Below, in pieces: positions 57,757 through 64,000 of a DNA stretch of 64,000 nucleotides. The position numbers were made by a program, and so were the translations under genes. Positions within the stretch are counted from its first letter, which is position 1. Each line of letters begins with the position of its first letter. The notes beneath the pieces are model-generated. The model worked only from the letters and a program-made list of their open reading frames with translations, searched no databases and was not told the origin of the DNA. The DNA comes from Psychrobacter fulvigenes (GTDB taxonomy: Bacteria; Pseudomonadota; Gammaproteobacteria; Pseudomonadales; Moraxellaceae): positions 1,178,001 to 1,242,000 of the forward strand of contig NZ_CAJGZP010000001.1 of the NCBI RefSeq assembly GCF_904846155.1. Reading direction: 5' to 3'.

Positions 57757-57972
57757 TTACGCTCCCGCTGCAAATGGAATGGTATCGTCGTAGCCTGTTA
57801 GCATCAACTCTTCAATCTTTTGCCATATAAAAAGGATTTTTCTACCTCCAAATGGTTTGATGTAATGAACGCCTTCAATGAATACCGCATCTTTAAGCTG
57901 GTTGCGTATGGTCTTGCTGTCATATTTAATACGTTGTGACAGCTCTTCGGTTGTTAAATAGGTATAACTCAT
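57757..57972 (-). CDS. Excisionase-like DNA-binding protein
   Basis: A 71-aa protein with a predicted winged HTH (LTTEELSQRIKYDSKTIRNQ) and the wing GVHYIKPFGGRKILFIW, typical of AlpA/Xis-type helpers. Located directly before the integrase gene (2-base gap), as such proteins are. AAGGATTTTACT precedes its ATG. It would steer excision or control int. Confidence 0.75.
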   Translation of the reverse strand: MSYTYLTTEELSQRIKYDSKTIRNQLKDAVFIEGVHYIKPFGGRKILFIWQKIEELMLTGYDDTIPFAAGA

Positions 57973-58108
57973 AGTAAAATCCTTACTAAAGATTAAAGTG
58001 TTATTATCTGATAGCTTTATGACCTGCTATAGAACATAATTTACACTAAAAATAATCTTTTGCAAGACATTTTTATCTACAGTAGGTTATTTTATTATGG
58101 AGGAGGTT

Positions 58109-58318
58109 ATGGTGAAGTGTAATTTATCTAGAATTATGGGTGAGAAAAGGCTAAAGATTGCTGATGTATCTAGAGATACTGATGTGAACAGAGGCACAAT
58201 CACACGTATGTATAACGAAGAAGCCACTAGAGTGGATCTAGAAGTTGTAGAAAAGCTATGTTTATATTTGGATATTGAAGTGGGCGATCTTTATGAGATA
58301 GTTAAGGAAGAAGAATAA
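58109..58318 (+). CDS. XRE-family repressor-like regulator
   Basis: A 69-aa Cro/C1-type HTH protein (IMGEKRLKIADVSRDTDVNR, then GTITRMYNEEA). I start at ATG 58109 because GGAGGAGG at 58099-58106 precedes it; the ATG at 58097 overlaps that site. It is divergent from xis-int with a 136-base spacer, the place of an element's own repressor. The family includes YozG/HipB-like single-domain regulators. Confidence 0.85.
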   Translation: MVKCNLSRIMGEKRLKIADVSRDTDVNRGTITRMYNEEATRVDLEVVEKLCLYLDIEVGDLYEIVKEEE

Positions 58319-58456
58319 ACCTATCTTCTTTTAGAACCCAAGATAACGCTGCGCTTATCAGTTATTACACCAAATAATATGCAGCAAACTATAGTTTCTC
58401 AAATAGGCTGAATGTTCTATTAAGTAATAAAAAGTTCTATAGAAGATTATTTTAAT

Positions 58457-58484
58457 TTGCAATAGCTCAAAATGTATGTATAAT
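58457..58484 (+). promoter_or_regulatory. Sigma-70-like promoter
   Basis: TTGCAA (58457-58462), a 16-base spacer and TATAAT (58479-58484), about 60 bases before the gene at 58546. The remaining 58319-58456 is AT-rich with no gene. Confidence 0.6.
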
Positions 58485-58545
58485 TTCAACTGTAGGAAGT
58501 CATTACGACCAGCAGAAAGAAATATTAATCTACAGGAGATTATAC

Positions 58546-58824
58546 ATGAACACATTTATTAAACCGCCGCATGCTTCAATCTGGTTAAGCGCCGAAGCAA
58601 TATCGATATCTACCAAGCTTATGGTAAACCTGCAAATACAACAGGGTTCACAGTTAGCAAAGATGCTAGGCGTCAATCCGATATTTTATAATGATGAGGC
58701 AATTAGGATATGGGTGCAACGTGAGCTAAATGAAGGATTAGCGCTGAATCGTTATACCTTAACAAATCTTGAGACCAAATTTTTGGCCATTATGAATCAT
58801 TACGAGATTTCTTATTCGTTGTGA
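58546..58824 (+). CDS. Unknown small protein
   Basis: A 92-aa protein with an AGGAGATT ribosome site and a good promoter. No domain recognised; no signal, no membrane segment. It has a helix-rich middle (STKLMVNLQIQQGSQLAKML, DEAIRIWVQRELNEGLALNR). Co-directional with the next gene, which starts 31 bases later. Probably cargo or accessory gene of the integrated element. Confidence 0.6.
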   Translation: MNTFIKPPHASIWLSAEAISISTKLMVNLQIQQGSQLAKMLGVNPIFYNDEAIRIWVQRELNEGLALNRYTLTNLETKFLAIMNHYEISYSL

Positions 58825-58855
58825 TTAACGTTAATTATTTGGTTTGGAGATAACC

Positions 58856-59179
58856 ATGAGCTTAAAACTTATTTTTAGCGCTAATGCAGATCAGTCCGAC
58901 ATACAACTATGTGAAGACTATTGGGCATACGGGCATGATGGGCGGTATGTAGAGCATATAGAAATACTCTGCAAACAATACCATATCGATTATCATATTT
59001 TGTTTGGCGTATTAGCGGAGTGCCAGGCTTACTTAGATGATGTGCACTGTGAGTACTGTGGACGGCCGTATCAACTTGATGTGCCAGCGGATATACCTTA
59101 CATCAGAAAACAATCATCTTGGTTCTGCGAATCATGCATTAGCTTTTCTGGCGGTCAGCTTACAGTTGGTAGGTTGTAA
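58856..59179 (+). CDS. Small zinc-ribbon-like protein
   Basis: A 107-aa protein from ATG 58856 (TTGGAGATAACC upstream). The C-terminal half has two CxxC knuckles, CEYCGRPY and CESCISF, with about 25 residues between, as in zinc ribbons. The N-terminal half (ANADQSDIQLCEDYWAYGHD) is helical and unrecognised. Function unknown. Followed by its own terminator. Confidence 0.6.
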   Translation: MSLKLIFSANADQSDIQLCEDYWAYGHDGRYVEHIEILCKQYHIDYHILFGVLAECQAYLDDVHCEYCGRPYQLDVPADIPYIRKQSSWFCESCISFSGGQLTVGRL

Positions 59180-59197
59180 TTTGAATAGTGCTTAATA

Positions 59198-59227
59198 ACC
59201 AGATCGCACATGCTATCTGGTTTTTTT
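59198..59227 (+). terminator. Terminator after the zinc-ribbon gene
   Basis: Stem ACCAGAT/ATCTGGT (7 bp) with a 10-base loop and seven T. Confidence 0.8.
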
Positions 59228-59266
59228 GTGTCTAAAAGATATATAAAGCTTCTACTTAAGAGCCCA

Positions 59267-60620
59267 TCCCGAATTCTGTGTAACTGCCCTTTAGATTAAA
59301 TGCCTGCTTATACGATCATCAAACATAATCATAAAGCGATTAAGAGCAGACGTCCAGTTACGAATCGGCATCGACCACTTCTTGGATGCCTGCTGTGTTG
59401 CTAGATATACCACTTTAAACGCTGCCTGATCAGAGGGAAATACCTTACGCTTATTCACCGCCGTACGAATCACGCTGTTTAGCGACTCAATAGCATTGGT
59501 GGTATATATGGCTTTTCTAATGTCTTTAGGGTAGCCAAAGAACACCGTTAAGCCCTCCCAGTTATTACGCCAAGACTTGATGACATGCGGATACTTATCG
59601 CCCCACACCTCATCAAAGTGTTCAAGATTGGCCTCTGCTATCTCAAGCGTATCAGCGCCGTAGATGGCCTTTAAATCAGTCGCTATTGCCTTCTTATCTG
59701 TCCAAGGTACAAACTTCATTGAATAGCGTACCATGTGCACGATACACAGCTGAACCTGAGCGTTGGGGTAAACCGTATTGATGGCATCAGGAAAGCCCTT
59801 TAGACCGTCGACACAAGCGATTAGGATATCTTGTACCCCGCGGTTTTGTAGTTCAGTGAGAACGCCAAGCCAGAACTTAGCGCCTTCATTCTCTGATAGC
59901 CACATGCCAAGCAGCTCTTTTCTACCATCAAGTCCCACGCCTAGCGCCAGATAGATTGCCTTGTTGATAATCTGCTTATCTTGACGTACTTTGACGACGA
60001 TGCAGTCTAAGTAGACGATAGGATAAACACTGCTCAATGGCCGGTGCTGCCAAGCGGTGATATCGTCAATAATATTGTCAGTGACTCTTGAGACAAGAGA
60101 GCTTGAGATATCGACATCGTAGAGCTCTTTAATGCTCTCTACAATCTCGGTGGTGGTTTGACCTTTGGCGTATGAGCGAGGATCAGCAAGTGTCTGGGAG
60201 ACACTTGCCCGAAGCGCAAGACGGAAGGCTATGCCTGTAGTGAAATATGATTTTATCATCAAGGCCACTAATACGGGTTTGATGCTTGCGCACTAGTGTA
60301 GGTTCAAAGCTGCCACCGCGGTCTCTTGGAGTGGAGATCTCAAGGTCGCCTGTGTCGCTACGGACGGTCTTTTAGTATGACCGTTGCGCTTATTAGGCTT
60401 GTCTGCTTTTTCATGCTTGGGGTATCCAAGATGGTCTTCCATCTCAGCTTCTAAGGCAGTGTCGATAAAAGATTGCATGAGCTGCTTTTGAAAGTCTTTG
60501 ATGTCATCAAAGCTGTTCATGCTACCAGCCATTTGCTCGGCCAGTTTCTTGATATCAGATTGGTTAGTCATTGCTTATTCTCCTGTTAATGGATTATAAG
60601 CAGTTACACAGAGTTTGGGA
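59267..60620 (-). mobile_element. IS256-family insertion sequence, damaged
   Basis: About 1.35 kb with imperfect ends sharing CTGTGTAACTGC (left TCCCGAATTCTGTGTAACTG, right complement TCCCAAACTCTGTGTAACTG). No 8-bp target duplication found. The transposase inside is broken twice. Confidence 0.82.
59291..60571 (-). pseudogene. IS256-family (Mutator-like) transposase, two lesions
   Basis: The N-terminal frame (MTNQSDIKKLAEQMAGSMNS ... FIDTALEAEMEDHLGYPKHE) loses one base in an A-run near 60377. The family sequence resumes in another frame as SDTGDLEISTPRDRGGSFEP to GLDDKII. About 70 extra bases (roughly 60180-60255) then interrupt before AKGQTTTEIVESIKELYDVD and the catalytic part (VYLDCIVVKVRQDKQIINKA, LLGMWLSENEGAKFWL, TTNAIESLNSVIRTA) to a normal end. 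Not expected to be active. Confidence 0.85.
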
Positions 60621-60630
60621 AACTCCCAAG

Positions 60631-60673
60631 TTAAGCTATTTCGCCTCAAACATTAGCTTGTTTGGGGCTTTTT
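60631..60673 (+). terminator. Orphan terminator matching that of the tRNA-Asp remnant
   Basis: GCCTCAAACA pairs with TGTTTGGGGC across a short loop, then five T. From TTAAGC to the T-run it agrees with the minus-strand terminator at 37854-37899 at all but about five positions. No plus-strand gene precedes it apart from the IS, so it has lost its own gene. Confidence 0.65.
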
Positions 60674-60724
60674 CTCTCAACTTGCTGTAATTGAAAGTCG
60701 AGAGTGAATGGCTATCACAACACC

Positions 60725-63700
60725 TCATAGAACACTCTCTCTCAATAAATAACCATGAACTGAACCTCGCTCAACCATAAAGTCTAAAATGTTGATTATT
60801 TTAGTTTTTAATCTGACATCCTGCTTAATTCTTTGACGATTCAAAAATAGGTATTGACGTAAATAATTCTCTAAATTAAACAAAGTATCAGATTCAACGT
60901 CTCCAAGTTTTAAATCATAATTATTTGAAGTGATACTACTAATCCAATCAATACCTTGATCTTGGAAGTTGCTAGCTACTGAATATGGTCCTCTTGCAAT
61001 TGAATATAGTACCGAAGGGCGATAGCCTAAATCTTTAGATATACTACTATATAACCATAAGTTATTTTCTTTTAGGCTACGCCATTCTTTTGTATTCTGC
61101 TTCCAACTTCCCCAAGCAAGTAGATAGTTAATAATTAAATTGTCGTAATCACGATTGTAGCTAGTTTGAGGATAAAGTTTAATTATCTCAGGATAAAATA
61201 CTCGCCAAATGTGCCAAAAACTTGCTGGCTGATAAAAAATATCTTCTGCTCGAACAAACCACTCAATTAGCTGTTCCGTTTCTTCGCTCTTTTTCAAATA
61301 ACTTAAAAATGGCTGTAATAGACTATCTATAATATCTTTATTCTTTTGATGAACAATAATAGTACTTATTTTTTCAAGGATATTTAGTCTGATTTTATAT
61401 AAATTATGGATATTATTAATATCTCGCCTGTTTTTAAGTAGTAACTCCACAATAGTAGGTAAGGTGGAAGCTAAAATATTTAAGTGATTTTGACTAGTCG
61501 TATCGTTTGGGAGTAATAAATAAACTGTCTCTAGATCAGCGATACCAAAAAGACTTAACTGACTTGCATCAATAACAATTTTATCTAGTGGCTCATCTAA
61601 TACTTTTTTTGCTTCGCATAATTCTAAGAATTTTTTAAGTATCTCTTGCTTCTTATCCAATTCCAAACTGTATTGTTCATTATTACTTTCTAGAACCTTT
61701 AAGGCTTCGTCGTATATTGGTTTTAATCTAATGAAGCCATTAAATATATTTGAAGCAATTTCAGGATTTTTCTCCCAGACGTTTTTTTGATGAACCGCTT
61801 CAATTGCATGTTCACAGACTGTTTTGTATGTTCCTAACCAGTGTTTATCAAACATTATCATTATTAAAATTAAGATTAGATCATCACTATCTCCAGCATA
61901 CTCATCAATCAAATAGGGTAAAACCTGTATACAAGCTTCCATACCATCGCCAACTTGATAGCCATAATTATCCAAGAACAGTCTCTTAATACCAGCTTCA
62001 ATGACTTTTTTACATAAATCTTTGTCGGACTTTGGAAGGAGATGGCTATATTCAATAATTAGCTTTGAACAACTATGAAAAGCAATATTGCGATTGAGCT
62101 GTATAAAAGTTGCATCTGATGTGCTTTCAAGCTCTTTTAATAAACTTTTAGTATCATTTAAAGCCAGTAAAGCATTACCCTTGTACTTTTTACTACTCTC
62201 ATACTCTTCATCGTTGCTAGAATTTGACCACAAGTCCAATGAAGTATATTTAAACCTTTCGTTATATTCTACTTGTGCTGTTTCACTAATCCTTTTTTGT
62301 TTTTCTGTCAATTTTGGTGTAAAAGCAACTTTGGTTTGTTCTTCCTCTTCGATTACCTCAGGTACTAAATTACGTCTATCCATTCTTGCTAACAATATAC
62401 CTGTAGTTTCATCTCCATCACTCAACTCAGATTTATGTTGATCGATAATCTTAAGAATATTTTCAATAAAGTCTGAGTTTTGACCTTCTGAAAAGCTTTT
62501 TACGCCATAAAATTGATAGTGCAGACATAAGTGCTCTAAATTCGAATTTCTATGCTTGTCTTCACAAGTTTTGAGACGCTCATCTCTATAAAGAATATTC
62601 TTTAAATCTAAGTTAAAACCATATCCCGTACTAGAAATTGACTTCACTCGATACTCTGTTCTACATCGCATAGTGTCAGTGTGAAATAAGTCAATAGTTT
62701 TGAAAAGCATAAGTGCTATATCATTAAAAGTATTAAAATGTGCTAATACAATGCTAGCTACAATGGCCGTTATAGATGTCGACTCTGCTGTATTTAAAAT
62801 ACGCAGTAATAGTACTCTAACAATATAATCATCAATGTTTTCATCATTTGAAATTTGTATTAGGAATTTCTCTAATGCCATATGTATAGATTGAAGTAAA
62901 TAAGGTGTTACAGGGCTACCGTGACCTCTATACATCGTCCATAATGCGAAACTATGATATTGTGAGATTTCTTTATCTTGAGTGTATATTTTAACTTTGG
63001 CAACATCTTCTCTACCTAATTCTGATTGAGCATAATTTGCTACGGCATAGTTCGTAAAACGAATGATAAAATCGATTGCATTTGAGTAGTCTTTTGTATT
63101 TAGTAACCAATAGATAGGTGTTTGGTGAGCACTTGCGGGGTAATATTTAAAATCATGACTATCTTTAATACCATATCTCGTTTCCATATCAGGGTTATAT
63201 TTCAACGAACGGTAGAAATCATCATCTTTCTTTACGATCCAGAATATTTCACATAGTTCAATGACTGATTTTGGTAATAGCTGTATTAACGGAATAGCTA
63301 AATAGCATTTATTTAGAATCGTTACACAGAAGTCTTGATACGGATCATTATGCTCAACCCAAACATGCTCAATGACTTTATCAAAGATTTCCTTTATTTC
63401 GTCTTCTATTTCACGGCATGACGCAAAAACAACTTTATAAATATTATTATCTTCGTTTCGAGAGTATATATGTTCTCCTTGTTCTGTCTTCTTTAGAATA
63501 CTAACTGCAAGTAAACCAGCAAGCCTTGTCGTTTCTCCTCTAGGGTTACTTTGACACCAATCTAATAAGATCGGTAGAACTCTATTTCTATTACTTTCAA
63601 AAAAATCAAGCTGATGCTTATAGATAAAATCAATAGTTGCTTGCCAACCTTTACCTTTGGGTCTAGTATTCTGTAGCAAAGATACAACGTCTTTATAGGC

Positions 63701-64000
63701 AACCTGTAATAAAAATATAATACGTTTTAAAATAAAAAAATTATTTGCTATCAACTCATTTTCGTATATTTTAAAAAACTCGAACGAGTACTCTGACAGT
63801 AACACTGAAACCAATAGCTCATCTTTCCAAAACTGGGTTATATCACTGACAAAGACATTATTAATGAACCTTTTGATATCAGTATCTTCTTCTATTAATT
63901 TCTGAGATAGCCAAAGTCGAAAAGCTCTTCTAATTGCTAGCGAATTACCTAGCTCACTAAAAAAATCCTCAATATTTACATGGTTTTGATAAGTCTTGTT
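60725..64000 (-). CDS. C-terminal part of a very large helical protein, runs off the window
   Basis: The frame stays open from the stop at 60725 to the window edge (at least 1091 codons), so the start lies outside. The part seen is almost all helix: near the edge AIRRAFRLWLSQKLIEEDTD and FWKDELLVSVLLSEYSFEFF, then hundreds of residues of HEAT/TPR-like repeats (for example TRLAGLLAVSILKKTEQGEH, TSITAIVASIVLAHFNTFND). No P-loop is visible here. An 'RRAFRLW'-type linker followed by long repeats is typical of large STAND-type NTPases found in phage-defence islands, whose NTPase lies further N-terminal. Inference only. AT-rich like the recombinase genes. Confidence 0.55.
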   Translation of the reverse strand, partial: NKTYQNHVNIEDFFSELGNSLAIRRAFRLWLSQKLIEEDTDIKRFINNVFVSDITQFWKDELLVSVLLSEYSFEFFKIYENELIANNFFILKRIIFLLQVAYKDVVSLLQNTRPKGKGWQATIDFIYKHQLDFFESNRNRVLPILLDWCQSNPRGETTRLAGLLAVSILKKTEQGEHIYSRNEDNNIYKVVFASCREIEDEIKEIFDKVIEHVWVEHNDPYQDFCVTILNKCYLAIPLIQLLPKSVIELCEIFWIVKKDDDFYRSLKYNPDMETRYGIKDSHDFKYYPASAHQTPIYWLLNTKDYSNAIDFIIRFTNYAVANYAQSELGREDVAKVKIYTQDKEISQYHSFALWTMYRGHGSPVTPYLLQSIHMALEKFLIQISNDENIDDYIVRVLLLRILNTAESTSITAIVASIVLAHFNTFNDIALMLFKTIDLFHTDTMRCRTEYRVKSISSTGYGFNLDLKNILYRDERLKTCEDKHRNSNLEHLCLHYQFYGVKSFSEGQNSDFIENILKIIDQHKSELSDGDETTGILLARMDRRNLVPEVIEEEEQTKVAFTPKLTEKQKRISETAQVEYNERFKYTSLDLWSNSSNDEEYESSKKYKGNALLALNDTKSLLKELESTSDATFIQLNRNIAFHSCSKLIIEYSHLLPKSDKDLCKKVIEAGIKRLFLDNYGYQVGDGMEACIQVLPYLIDEYAGDSDDLILILIMIMFDKHWLGTYKTVCEHAIEAVHQKNVWEKNPEIASNIFNGFIRLKPIYDEALKVLESNNEQYSLELDKKQEILKKFLELCEAKKVLDEPLDKIVIDASQLSLFGIADLETVYLLLPNDTTSQNHLNILASTLPTIVELLLKNRRDINNIHNLYKIRLNILEKISTIIVHQKNKDIIDSLLQPFLSYLKKSEETEQLIEWFVRAEDIFYQPASFWHIWRVFYPEIIKLYPQTSYNRDYDNLIINYLLAWGSWKQNTKEWRSLKENNLWLYSSISKDLGYRPSVLYSIARGPYSVASNFQDQGIDWISSITSNNYDLKLGDVESDTLFNLENYLRQYLFLNRQRIKQDVRLKTKIINILDFMVERGSVHGYLLRESVL

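Noticed and set aside
37928..60673. Simple integrated island with attL at the tRNA-Asp remnant and attR at the terminator copy
   Set aside because: The two copies are in opposite orientation and the right one has no tRNA 3' end; integration would give direct repeats.

Overview
The window reads as a gammaproteobacterial chromosome of the Moraxellaceae type, most likely Psychrobacter. This is inferred from gene order (petABC-sspAB, lysR/leuCDB, fimV-truA), moderate GC in the housekeeping part and OmpP1/FadL porins; no rRNA or other decisive marker is present.

From 1 to about 37.5 kb the content is ordinary core genome. It holds a ketone-body segment (frameshifted scoB 3' end, 3-hydroxybutyrate dehydrogenase), mgtE, an Mrp/ApbC Fe-S carrier, a DUF2804 protein and dcd. 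The conserved petABC-sspAB cluster follows, split by an IS4-family element. Next come an ABC-F protein, slyX, a tandem fadL pair with a dead second copy, putP, the lysR/leuC-leuD-lipoprotein-leuB cluster, an L,D-transpeptidase, infA, truA and an asparaginase. The segment closes with a fimV split exactly at its membrane junction, queA, dinB and a D-cysteine desulfhydrase-type gene. Two MITE-like elements lie in this part. One has TA flanks and its first base completes the dinB stop codon; a broken end of the same element lies between infA and truA. The other shares its terminal repeat with an IS5-family element found 6.5 kb further on.

At about 37.9 kb a decayed tRNA-Asp fragment, its terminator and a 33-bp perfect inverted repeat mark the start of accessory DNA. 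From 38.3 to 49.3 kb every non-IS gene lies on the minus strand and looks like an exported lipoprotein. There are three serpins with inhibitory hinge sequences and different reactive-centre loops, five members of an unrecognised two-cysteine lipoprotein family, a DUF4825 lipoprotein, and two proteins sharing a segment that resembles the prodomain of alpha-lytic-type proteases. Each serpin is followed by a small lipoprotein gene. One family member is cut by an IS630-family element and another by an IS5-family element; a third has nonsense and frameshift damage, and the first serpin has lost its signal peptide frame. I read this as a surface or periplasmic anti-protease island, partly decaying. 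It is the most unusual content here.

After a frameshifted mntP, from 50.2 to 58.3 kb, an AT-rich module encodes an XRE regulator (plus strand) and, on the minus strand, an excisionase-like protein, a phage-type integrase, two very large tyrosine recombinase-like proteins (882 and 1012 aa, overlapping genes) and a 210-aa-frame unknown protein. The last three resemble a recombinase trio of the Gamma-Mobile-Trio kind. Two small unknown genes, a damaged IS256-family element and the C-terminal part of a very large protein running off the window follow. That protein's helical repeats and setting suggest a defence-type NTPase, but this cannot be settled from the window.
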